From Sphaerisporangium sp040649355 (GTDB lineage: Bacteria; Actinomycetota; Actinomycetes; Streptosporangiales; Streptosporangiaceae): a stretch of 64,000 bases of DNA. The position numbers were made by a program, and so were the translations under genes. The notes beneath the pieces were generated by a model. It did not search any database, was not told the DNA's origin, and saw only the letters and a program-made list of their open reading frames with translations. Below, piece by piece: positions 49,222-56,928 of this stretch; the first letter of the stretch is position 1; each line of letters opens with the position of its first letter. The stretch covers positions 1 to 64,000 of the forward strand of contig NZ_JBICTU010000006.1 of assembly GCF_043197795.1 (NCBI RefSeq), written 5' to 3'.

Positions 49222-49821
49222 ATGTTCGGAAAAATCGGGCGGCCGGCGGAGGACCGGGTCAGGCGGCAGCAGGAGATCTTTCTCGCGGTCGCGCCGCTCA
49301 TCAGCGCCCACGGCGCGCGGGAGATCACCATGGCCCGCGCCGCCCGCGCCGCGAGCATGTCGGTCGGCGGCCTCTACCACTACTTCCCCAACAAGCGGGA
49401 GCTCCTGCTCTTCGGGCTCTCGCCGGCCAACCTCGAACGCCTGTGCGCGGACTTCCGGGCCGACCACGGGCACCTGGCCCCGGCCGACCCGAGGGCCTAC
49501 CTCGCCGCGAGCCTGGACACCCTCACCTCCGCGGCGGGAGCCTTCGTCACCCCCTCGGTGATCGCCGCCGTCCACCTCGGCGTCGACACCTTCCGCGCCC
49601 GCCTCGACGAGGCCCTCGCCACCGAGATCGTCGGCCTGGTCGGCACCATAAGACTGGCCTACCCCGGGCTCGGCGACCGGTCGGCGGCCGTGCTCGACCG
49701 CGCGCTGCGCCGTCAGTGCGTCAGCGCGCTGCTCGACCCCGAGATCACCCCCGCCGAGCTGCGCGTCCAGCTCGAAGGCACCGTCGCCGCCTTCACCAGC
49801 ATGACCCTGGCACCCCGATGA
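49222..49821 (+). CDS. TetR-family transcriptional regulator
   Basis: A 199-residue regulator. Helix-turn-helix: REITMARAARAASMSVGGLY and YHYFPNKRELLLFGLSPANL (about residues 34-70). Helical ligand domain ends MTLAPR. The ATG begins MFGKIGRPAEDRVRR. Divergent from the SnoaL-like gene with a tandem repeat between, so probably controls it. Confidence 0.9.
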   Translation: MFGKIGRPAEDRVRRQQEIFLAVAPLISAHGAREITMARAARAASMSVGGLYHYFPNKRELLLFGLSPANLERLCADFRADHGHLAPADPRAYLAASLDTLTSAAGAFVTPSVIAAVHLGVDTFRARLDEALATEIVGLVGTIRLAYPGLGDRSAAVLDRALRRQCVSALLDPEITPAELRVQLEGTVAAFTSMTLAPR

Positions 49822-49933
49822 CCGTCACCCGCGGAAGGGCTCCCGGTCGAGCGCACGCCATCGCCGACCCCTCGGCCGCCCCATGACAAGCTGGGCGTTC
49901 TTGGCGTTCTAGGGTGTGAACGGAGAGAAGCGC

Positions 49934-51196
49934 ATGATCCACCTGCCGGGAATGGCGGTCACCGATCACCACTTCAGCGTTCCGCTGGACCACGGCGCCC
50001 CGGAGAGCGGTGAGGAGATCACGGTGTTCGCCCGCGAGGTCGTCGCCCCGGGCCCCGTCCGTGACGACCTTCCCTGGCTGCTCTACCTGCAGGGCGGTCC
50101 CGGCGGCAAGTCACCCCGTCCGGTACGGGCGGACGGCTGGCTGGGCCACGCGCTGCGCACGCATCGCGTCCTGCTGCTCGACCAGCGGGGAACCGGCCGA
50201 AGCACCCCCGTCACGGCCGCGACGGCCGCGCGTCTGGGCGAGGGGCTGGCTCCGTACCTGCGGCACTTCCGCGCCGACGCGATCGTGGCCGACGCCGAGC
50301 TGATCCGCCGGCGGCTGTCGGGGGACCGGCCGTGGGACACGCTCGGGCAGAGTTATGGCGGCTTCGTCACCCTGACGTACCTGTCGCGGGCGCCCGAAGG
50401 ACTGCGCACCTGCTACGTCACGGGCGGCCTCCCCGGGCTCACCGCGACCGCCGACGAGGTGTACGCCCGCACGTACCCCCGGGTGAAGGACAAGGTCGAG
50501 CGCTACTACGCCCGCTTTCCCGGGGACGTCGCGACGGTACGCGCGGTCGCCGAGCACCTGGCGGCGAACGACGTGCGCCTGCCCGACGGCGACCGGCTGA
50601 CCGTGCGGCGGCTGCGAACCCTCGGCATGGCGCTCGGCACGGGCGACGGGGCCGAACGGGTGCACTGGCTGTTCGAGGGGGCATGGGACGGCCCCGCGCT
50701 CGCCGACGCCTTCCTGCGCGAGGTGATGGCGCTGACCTCCTTCGTGGACAACCCGTTGTACGGCGTGTTCCAGGAGGCCATCTACGCCCAGGGCGACGGC
50801 GCGACGGCCTGGGCGGCCGAGCGCGTCATGCGGGACCTCCCCGAGTTCGCGCCCGCCGCCGAGCCGCTGCTGTTCACCGGGGAGATGTTCTACCCCTGGA
50901 TGTTCCGCGAGATCGCCGGCCTGCGTCCCTTCCGCGAGGCCGCCGAGGCCCTGGCGAAGGCGGACGACTGGCCGCCGCTCTACGACCTCGCGCGCCTCGC
51001 GGCCAACGAGGTGCCGGTGGCCGCGATCATCTACCACGACGACATGTACGTCGACGCGGAACTGTCCCTGCGCACGGCCCGGTCGGTGGGCAACCTGCGT
51101 TACTGGGTCACCAACGAGTGGGAGCACGACGGCGTCCGCGCCTCGGGCGACCGCGTCCTGTCCCGCCTCATGGACCTCGCGGGAGGCCGGGTGTGA
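49934..51196 (+). CDS. Alpha/beta hydrolase, proline iminopeptidase type
   Basis: A 420-residue serine hydrolase. Oxyanion region LLYLQGGPGGKSPRP; strand DQRGTGRSTPV; nucleophile Ser in LGQSYGGFVTLTYL; acid Asp in IYHDDMYVDAELS; His in NEWEHDGVRASG. This triad and the GGPG motif are those of S33 prolyl aminopeptidases, which remove N-terminal Pro, but esterase activity is possible. ATG 49934 has GGAGAG upstream. No signal peptide, so cytoplasmic. Convergent with the gene at 51203. Confidence 0.9.
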   Translation: MIHLPGMAVTDHHFSVPLDHGAPESGEEITVFAREVVAPGPVRDDLPWLLYLQGGPGGKSPRPVRADGWLGHALRTHRVLLLDQRGTGRSTPVTAATAARLGEGLAPYLRHFRADAIVADAELIRRRLSGDRPWDTLGQSYGGFVTLTYLSRAPEGLRTCYVTGGLPGLTATADEVYARTYPRVKDKVERYYARFPGDVATVRAVAEHLAANDVRLPDGDRLTVRRLRTLGMALGTGDGAERVHWLFEGAWDGPALADAFLREVMALTSFVDNPLYGVFQEAIYAQGDGATAWAAERVMRDLPEFAPAAEPLLFTGEMFYPWMFREIAGLRPFREAAEALAKADDWPPLYDLARLAANEVPVAAIIYHDDMYVDAELSLRTARSVGNLRYWVTNEWEHDGVRASGDRVLSRLMDLAGGRV

Positions 51197-51202
51197 GCTG
51201 GG

Positions 51203-51805
51203 TCAGCCGTGGTCGACGCAGCACGGCGTGGGGTTGGGCACCTCGGCGGGCATGAGGCGGCCCCCCGAGGCCGGCATGGTGAGCAGGATGACGCGCCCGT
51301 CGCGCCACTGCGGCCGTACGTGGTCGTTGGTCACGACGAGCGTGTCCGGCGACGGATCCTCGGTCTGAGCCAGCACGACGACCTGCTCGATCGAGGAGCC
51401 GGCCAGAACCTCGGCGACGGTGAGCGTGCCGTTCAGCCCGTCGTGGCCGGGGAACAGGACCAGGCGGCCGCCGGCTCCGGCGGCGTGCTCGGCCGCCGCA
51501 AGCGCGGCGCCCTCCGCGAGGTCGTCCGGTCCGGTACGGCTGTCGCCCAGCGCGGCGCCCACGGGGATCCCCGAGTCCTGTCCGGTACGGCTGTCGCCCA
51601 GCGCGGCGCCCACGGTCTCGGGGATCCCCGAGACGGGCGCCAGAAGGGCCAGCGAGCAGGCGACGTGCGGCACACCCGTCGAGGTCCGTACGAAGTGCGT
51701 GCAGCCCACGGTGCCGGCCGGAAGGCCGAGCACCTTCACCATGTCATGGAGAAGGTGCTCGGCTTCGGTGACCGTCCGCGAGCCCGCGTCCAGTCCCAGG
51801 ATCAT
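51203..51805 (-). CDS. Hypothetical protein coupled to the PHP-type gene
   Basis: A 200-residue protein that I do not recognise. Starts MILGLDAGSRTVTEAEHLLH at an ATG overlapping the PHP-gene stop by 4 bp (ATGA). Segments: VLGLPAGTVGCTHFVRTSTG, LVLFPGHDGLNGTLTVAEVL, and a C-terminal Cys pair in PTPCCVDHG. It has a 17-residue internal tandem duplication, GAALGDSRTG twice (DNA period 51 bp, 51530-51631). Probably functions with the PHP protein, but how is unknown. Confidence 0.7.
   Translation of the reverse strand: MILGLDAGSRTVTEAEHLLHDMVKVLGLPAGTVGCTHFVRTSTGVPHVACSLALLAPVSGIPETVGAALGDSRTGQDSGIPVGAALGDSRTGPDDLAEGAALAAAEHAAGAGGRLVLFPGHDGLNGTLTVAEVLAGSSIEQVVVLAQTEDPSPDTLVVTNDHVRPQWRDGRVILLTMPASGGRLMPAEVPNPTPCCVDHG
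51530..51631. repeat. Intragenic 51-bp tandem duplication
   Basis: TCCGGTACGGCTGTCGCCCA and what follows is repeated at 51530 and 51581, in frame within the hypothetical gene, adding 17 residues. Confidence 0.85.
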
Positions 51806-53541
51806 CCGCGCGGCACGATCCAGATGGGGTTGCTGTAGAACCACAGGTCCTTCCAGGGGTCGGCGTCGCCGAAGACGTCGATCTGGGGACCGTTCGGGTC
51901 GACCGACGCGCCGAGCAGACCGGGGGCGCTGCGGTTGCCGTCGGTGCCGCGCAGGCGTACGTAGACCGGGCGGTCGACGGCGCCGACCTGGTAGGTCAGC
52001 TTGACCGTGCCGGTGTTCCCGCCGACCTCGAACGACTTGACGACCTTGGTGGCCGGGGTCGTGAAGACGTCCTTGTTGGCGGCCGGTCCTGTGACGTCGC
52101 CCTGGATGACGTCCACGCGGGCCAGCGTCGGGATGAACTGCGCCCAGTTCGGCACGTTCGCCAGGGTGATCTCGATGGAGACCTCGACCTTCGCACCCTT
52201 GCGGACGTGCAGGGTGTCACCGAGGGACACTCCGCGCTGTCCCACGCCGGCCTGCCGCGCACGCACGACCAGGGCGCTGATCAGGCCGCCGTGGTCCACC
52301 CAGACCCGGCCCTCGCGGATGCCGTCCATGACGTCCGTGTATGAGAAACCCTTGGCGCCGACGTGGGTCCGGCTGTAGTAGCCCGGCCAGAAGTCGCCGT
52401 TCGTCAGGTTGAACGCGCCCTTGTAGACGGGGTCGTTGTACTTGCCGTTGGCGTTGAAGTCGCTGCCGGGACCGCGGTCACTGGTGTCGCCGTAGACCGT
52501 GTGCGAGTCGGAGTTGGCGGTGATCCACCAGCTCTTGCCCTCGGCGAGCAGGCTGTCCCACAGGCCGCCGACGGTCGAGGTCATCCAGTCGAAGCCGCCG
52601 AAGGTCTTGTAGCTCTCGGGCGGGTACGAGGCCCAGGAGTCGGCGCCGGGGCTGTTGTCGTAGTAGCCGCGGCCGGAGCCCGGCCCGTTCGGTTTGGCGA
52701 TGCCCGCGGCCTGGTGGCCCGGCGCGCCTTCCATGCCCACGGCGATCCCCGGCGCGGTGTCCCGCCAGGCCCGGATCTCGTGCGGGGTGTCGAGGCCCTT
52801 GCGGGCGGGGTGGTTGGCGAGGAACAGCGCGGCCTCGACCCGGCGCCTCTTCACGGCGTCGGCCAGGAAGTTGAGCCCCGCGATGGCGAGGGCCTCGTTC
52901 TGAGGGGAGCTGCCGGTCGCGTTCTTGACCGAGCCGTCGAAGGAGTTCTCGAACTCCTTGAGGGTGGCGAGCTCGTTGCGGCCGGGGGCCACGAAGACCG
53001 TGCCGTGCTCGGCGGCCGGGATGTTCCACTCCAGCCCCTGGAAGACCAGGGTGTCCTTGACGATCTTGCGAGCGGCGACGATGTCGGGGTTGACCTTGTC
53101 GACGCCGATCTTGGCGTGCGCGACGCTGCCGTGGTCGGTGATGACCATCCAGTCGAGGCCGTACGCGTTGGCGTGCTTGACGTGGTCGCTCACCTTGTAC
53201 ATGCCGTCGGAGCTGTACTGGGTGTGGATGTGGTGGTCACCGGCGAGCCACAGGTACCCGTCGCGCGGCTCGGTGTTGTGCCGCACGCGCTGCGGGGTCG
53301 CGGCGGCGGCCTCGCCCGCGGTGCCGAGGACTCCCGCGGCCGTCAGGCCGGCGCCCAGCAGGCCCGCCCGGCGGAACATCGTGCGGCGCGAGAGCTGCCC
53401 GGGGGAGAGCTCGGCGTCGGGAACCGACATGTCCACGACCGGCGACATCTCGCCCTGGTCCTGGGCGTTCTCGGTGCCGTGAGAGTGGTCGTGAGGGTGA
53501 GCATGAGAGTGATCGTGAGGATGATCGTGCCCGTGGCCCAT
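51802..53541 (-). CDS. Tat-exported CehA/McbA-type PHP-like metallohydrolase
   Basis: A 579-residue protein. The N-terminus is His/Asp-rich (HGHDHPHDHSHAHPHDHSH, residues 2-20), probably metal-binding. A Tat signal follows: SRRTMFRRAGLLGAGLTAAG. The PHP-type domain (about 100-430) has LAGDHHIHTQYSSDGMYKVS, LDWMVITDHGSVAHAKIG, LEWNIPAAEHGTVFVAPG and ANSDSHTVYGD, supplying His and Asp ligands. A C-terminal beta region ends WIVPRG. Family members hydrolyse phosphoesters or carbamates; the substrate is unknown. ATG 53541 has GGAAAGG upstream. Coupled to the next gene by ATGA. Confidence 0.86.
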   Translation of the reverse strand: MGHGHDHPHDHSHAHPHDHSHGTENAQDQGEMSPVVDMSVPDAELSPGQLSRRTMFRRAGLLGAGLTAAGVLGTAGEAAAATPQRVRHNTEPRDGYLWLAGDHHIHTQYSSDGMYKVSDHVKHANAYGLDWMVITDHGSVAHAKIGVDKVNPDIVAARKIVKDTLVFQGLEWNIPAAEHGTVFVAPGRNELATLKEFENSFDGSVKNATGSSPQNEALAIAGLNFLADAVKRRRVEAALFLANHPARKGLDTPHEIRAWRDTAPGIAVGMEGAPGHQAAGIAKPNGPGSGRGYYDNSPGADSWASYPPESYKTFGGFDWMTSTVGGLWDSLLAEGKSWWITANSDSHTVYGDTSDRGPGSDFNANGKYNDPVYKGAFNLTNGDFWPGYYSRTHVGAKGFSYTDVMDGIREGRVWVDHGGLISALVVRARQAGVGQRGVSLGDTLHVRKGAKVEVSIEITLANVPNWAQFIPTLARVDVIQGDVTGPAANKDVFTTPATKVVKSFEVGGNTGTVKLTYQVGAVDRPVYVRLRGTDGNRSAPGLLGASVDPNGPQIDVFGDADPWKDLWFYSNPIWIVPRG

Positions 53542-53735
53542 GTCTTGCCTTTCCATCCCGCCGGAGAGATCTTGGCTCCGGCTACGTAGGCACACTGGCA
53601 AGAGCGGCTGAACCACATGTGAACAGGCCAAATCGACAGAGGGTCGAATGGCTTGCGATCGATCGGTGCAGGTGGGACGGGTGTGACTCACCGCGCGCCG
53701 CCGGAGCGGGCGCCATCACGTGAAGGCGGGGGACC

Positions 53736-54299
53736 TTACGTGGAGTCCGCCACCGCGTGGAAGAGCAGATCGGTGAGCCGCTCCTGGTACGCCGGATCGT
53801 CCACCGGCCCGCCGCTCGCCAGCCGCAGGAAGACGGAGCCGACGAGCAGCTCGAAGAACACCTCGGGGTCGGCCGAGGGCCTGGCCCCGCCCCGGGCGAG
53901 CGTCTCCGCGAGGTGCTCGCGCCCCGGCCACACCAGTTCGACGGAGAAGTCCTCCCTGTCCCGCAGGTCGGCCATCAGGCCGACGTACGCGGCGGCGACC
54001 TCGGGACGTCGCAGCCTGGCCAGCAGCCCCCGAACCCAGGCCCGCAGGTCCGCGCGGAGATCGCCGGTGGCAGGGGGGAAGCCGCCGGCCTCGGAGCGCG
54101 CGAACAGAACGTGCACCACGATGTCGGCCTTGGAGCGCCAGCGGCGGTAGATGGCGGGCCTGCTCACCCCGGCCCTGCGGGCGATCGCCTCGACGGTCAT
54201 CCGCTGGTAGCCGACCTCGCGCAACAGTTCGGGCACCGCCCGCGATACCCGAATGTTCACCTGGGGGTCACGCGGTCTTCCCTTGATATTCCCGTCCAT
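53736..54299 (-). CDS. TetR-family transcriptional regulator
   Basis: A 187-residue regulator. Helix-turn-helix: MTVEAIARRAGVSRPAIYRR then WRSKADIVVHVLF (about residues 34-66). The ligand domain ends FHAVADST. ATG 54299 begins MDGNIKGRPRDPQV; an ATG six bases upstream is possible. Divergent from the SurE-like gene, with an inverted repeat between them. Confidence 0.88.
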   Translation of the reverse strand: MDGNIKGRPRDPQVNIRVSRAVPELLREVGYQRMTVEAIARRAGVSRPAIYRRWRSKADIVVHVLFARSEAGGFPPATGDLRADLRAWVRGLLARLRRPEVAAAYVGLMADLRDREDFSVELVWPGREHLAETLARGGARPSADPEVFFELLVGSVFLRLASGGPVDDPAYQERLTDLLFHAVADST

Positions 54300-54331
54300 A
54301 TACATTCCAAGCTGTCACGTAATGGATGTAT
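54300..54331. promoter_or_regulatory. Inverted repeat between TetR and SurE-like genes
   Basis: ATACATTCCA (54300-54309) and TGGATGTAT (54323-54331) are inverted copies with one mismatch, in the 55-bp divergent region. A likely TetR operator controlling both genes. Confidence 0.5.
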
Positions 54332-54354
54332 CCAGGCAAAGGTGCGAGCCACCA

Positions 54355-55242
54355 ATGAGACCCATCGTGTTCAAGCGTTTCCTCATCCCTCTTCTCTTAC
54401 TCGCCTCCCTGGTGGGAGCCGTCGCTCCCGCGCAGGCGACGACCCAGCCCTCGCTGCGGATCCTGCTCACCAACGACGACGGCTACAGTTCCGCGTCCAC
54501 CCTGAGCCTCCGTCAGGCCCTGATCGCGGCCGGCCACCAGGTGACGATCGTCGCCCCGCTCACCGACGCGAGCGCGGTCGGCACCGGGCTCAACATCAAG
54601 TTCGGCAGCACCCTTGAGGCGGTGGAGAGGTCCCCCGGGGTCTGGTCCATCGCGGGAAGCCCGGGTGACGCGGTCGCCTTCGGGGTGCGCATGCTGTTCG
54701 CGAGCAACCCGCCCGACCTGGTGATCTCCGGGCCCAACGCGGGTGAGAACGTCGCCGCGCTCGTCAACCACTCCGGCACGGTCGGCGCGGCCGTCACCGC
54801 CCTCGCGGGCGGCGTCCCCGCCATCGCCTTCAGCACCGCCAGGGGCCCCTCGAACTCGTTCCCGAGCACCCCGCAGTCCATCGACTTCGCCGTCAAGGTC
54901 GTGAACAGGCTCGCCTCGACGTCGTCGTACAACGGCAAGATCCTCCCCGACCACACCGCGCTGAACGTGAACTACCCGGTCACGCCGAACGGCCAGGTCA
55001 AGTTCGCCAAGCTCGGCACGTCGCTGCCGGTCTCGACCACCTACGCGCTCGCCACCGACGTCTGCGCCACGTGCTACCGGATCCTGCCCCTGCCGGCGAC
55101 CGGCCCGGATCCCGTCACCGACGCCGACCGCACCCTGCTCGACGCGGGCAACGTCACCATCACCGCGCTCGACGGAAGCTGGGAGGCCGGCCCGACCGTC
55201 ACCACCCTCGTCAAGGTGCGCCTGAACAACCTCACGCCGTAA
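54355..55242 (+). CDS. Secreted SurE-like 5'/3'-nucleotidase
   Basis: A 295-residue protein. Sec signal peptide at residues 1-29 (RFLIPLLLLASLVGAVAPAQ). SurE domain: ILLTNDDGYSSASTLSLRQA with metal-binding Asp-Asp, VTIVAPLTDASAVGTGLNIK, ISGPNAGENVAALVNHSGTV and TALNVNYPVTPNGQVKF. SurE enzymes are usually cytoplasmic nucleotidases; a secreted form suggests scavenging of external nucleotides. ATG 54355. Divergent TetR gene probably controls it. Confidence 0.86.
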   Translation: MRPIVFKRFLIPLLLLASLVGAVAPAQATTQPSLRILLTNDDGYSSASTLSLRQALIAAGHQVTIVAPLTDASAVGTGLNIKFGSTLEAVERSPGVWSIAGSPGDAVAFGVRMLFASNPPDLVISGPNAGENVAALVNHSGTVGAAVTALAGGVPAIAFSTARGPSNSFPSTPQSIDFAVKVVNRLASTSSYNGKILPDHTALNVNYPVTPNGQVKFAKLGTSLPVSTTYALATDVCATCYRILPLPATGPDPVTDADRTLLDAGNVTITALDGSWEAGPTVTTLVKVRLNNLTP

Positions 55243-55245
55243 CGA

Positions 55246-55279
55246 GCCTGCCCGTCCGCGCCGCGAGGCACGGGCGGGC
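55246..55279. terminator. Bidirectional terminator between convergent SurE-like and acyltransferase genes
   Basis: GCCTGCCCGT (55246-55255) pairs with ACGGGCGGGC (55270-55279), with one G-U pair, around a 14-base loop. It begins four bases past the SurE-like stop and ends six before the acyltransferase stop. Confidence 0.7.
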
Positions 55280-55284
55280 ACGTC

Positions 55285-56550
55285 TCACGCACGCGCGCGC
55301 ATCCCGAACAGGAACCGGGTCACCCGCGTGCGCCGCACCAGCAGGTCGTACGCGGCCAGCGTCAGGGTGAGCGTCGCCACCACGATCGCGGCGTACTTGA
55401 CCGCGATCGGCGCGTGCCAGCCGACCACGCCGTACGCGACGGCGACGAGGATCGGCTGGTGCAGGATGTACAGCGGCAGCACGGCGGCGGACAGGTAGCC
55501 GTACACCTGTCGGCCGAGGCCGTCGGGCCGGTCCTGCACGGACGCCGGTGCGTCCTGCGGGACGGGCGCGGGTACCTGGGCGTCCCGCTGTACGGACGCG
55601 GGCGCCGGGCGGCGGCGGTCGAGGAGCCCGAGGATCGCCACCAGCCAGCACCACCCCGCCGCCCCGTACACCGCGCGGGCGCCGATGGCGAGCCCGTTCA
55701 TGTCGGTGAGGGGATCGCCACCGGCGGCCACGAACTCCGGCAGGCCGATCATGAACAGGACCACGCCGATCGCGGCTGCCAGCGGGGCGTCCCGGCGCAT
55801 CGCCGCCCGGAACCGCTCGTCGGAGGCGAGCGCGAACCCGTACAGGAAGAACAGCAGATACGCCCAGCGGCTCCACGCGGCGTACGCCTGCTCCAGGCCC
55901 AGCAGCGCGCTGATCATCGCGACCGGGACGGCCGCGAGCAGCACCACGCCGCGCCGTCTTACGGCCGTGGCCGCCGACTCTCGGACCCGGCCGCCGAGGC
56001 CGCGGGGAAGCCGGCCGACCAGGGGCGCCAGCAGCAGCGAGAACACCAGCAGCAGCACCACGAACCACAGATGGCCGAACTCGAAGTACGTGCCCCGCAG
56101 GACGAAGGGAAACTCGGACGGCTCCAGGCGCACGTCGAAGAACCGCACCAGGAACCGCGGGTACGACTCGTGGTACCCGGGGTCGGCGCGTGACCGCAGC
56201 CACTGCGGCACCGGGATGATCGTGAGCGTGGCGAACACCAGCGGCACGCCGAGCCGCCGCAGCCGCTCGGCGGCGAACCCGGCGGGGCCGCGCCGGCGTA
56301 GCGAGTGCCACGAGCTGAGACCGGCGATGAGGAACATCATCGGCATCGCCCAGATCACGCCGAGCCCGGTGGCGATCATGGTCGCGCTGGTGGTCTCGGC
56401 GTTCTTCACGTAGTAGTCGTCGCCCGCGTCGAACACCAGCGCCGAGTGGAAGAACACCAGCCCGACCACCACCAGGGCGCGGATCGCGTCAAGCTCCGGC
56501 CGGCGTCCCGGCCGGGCCGTCCTCGGCGGTTCAACGCGGGCCGTCGTCAT
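55285..56550 (-). CDS. Membrane acyltransferase (acyltransferase_3 / OafA-like)
   Basis: A 421-residue integral membrane protein with about ten helices. Conserved start: RRPELDAIRALVVVGLVFFH, with the catalytic-type His; second block: MPMMFLIAGLSSWHSLRRRG; another: GTYFEFGHLWFVVLLLVFSL; and YILHQPILVAVAYGVVG. These enzymes transfer acyl groups to surface sugars or secondary metabolites. A Pro/Ala-rich loop near residues 320-350 (PASVQRDAQVPAPVPQDAPA) is unusual. ATG 56550. Stands alone. Confidence 0.88.
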   Translation of the reverse strand: MTTARVEPPRTARPGRRPELDAIRALVVVGLVFFHSALVFDAGDDYYVKNAETTSATMIATGLGVIWAMPMMFLIAGLSSWHSLRRRGPAGFAAERLRRLGVPLVFATLTIIPVPQWLRSRADPGYHESYPRFLVRFFDVRLEPSEFPFVLRGTYFEFGHLWFVVLLLVFSLLLAPLVGRLPRGLGGRVRESAATAVRRRGVVLLAAVPVAMISALLGLEQAYAAWSRWAYLLFFLYGFALASDERFRAAMRRDAPLAAAIGVVLFMIGLPEFVAAGGDPLTDMNGLAIGARAVYGAAGWCWLVAILGLLDRRRPAPASVQRDAQVPAPVPQDAPASVQDRPDGLGRQVYGYLSAAVLPLYILHQPILVAVAYGVVGWHAPIAVKYAAIVVATLTLTLAAYDLLVRRTRVTRFLFGMRARA

Positions 56551-56830
56551 GCCGCCTCCGCCTCAGCCTGTGCTCGATGTGCCGCCGTGCGCGCGGCACC
56601 GACCAGTCTCGTCCCTTGTCGGCCCCGGCGCGACCGCGCCGGTGGGAAGTCGCCCACGGCCCCCGGCCCTCCAAATGAATGTTTCATCGGACTGCGCGGC
56701 GATCTATGGGGCCGCCCGGCGCGTTTGCCAAGGCCAACGAGGGGCCGGGTGCCGAGCGGCGGGCGAGGGCTTGCCGTCGGGCCGTCGCCGCGCGCAATCT
56801 GCTGTACATCCTCCCGAAACAACCACACCA

Positions 56831-56844
56831 TGGGAGCGCTCCCA
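56831..56844. promoter_or_regulatory. CebR-like operator upstream of the cellulase gene
   Basis: Perfect TGGGAGCGCTCCCA, 84 bp upstream of the GH6 gene start; the classic position and target for the cellobiose-responsive repressor CebR. The surrounding 56551-56928 has no gene. Confidence 0.88.
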
Positions 56845-56928
56845 CCGCCGCATGTCGAGCTGGGCGCTGCTTGGCCGTCTCAAGAAGGCGGCGGACCCAT
56901 CAAGTTTCATAAGGGAGACGAACAGACA

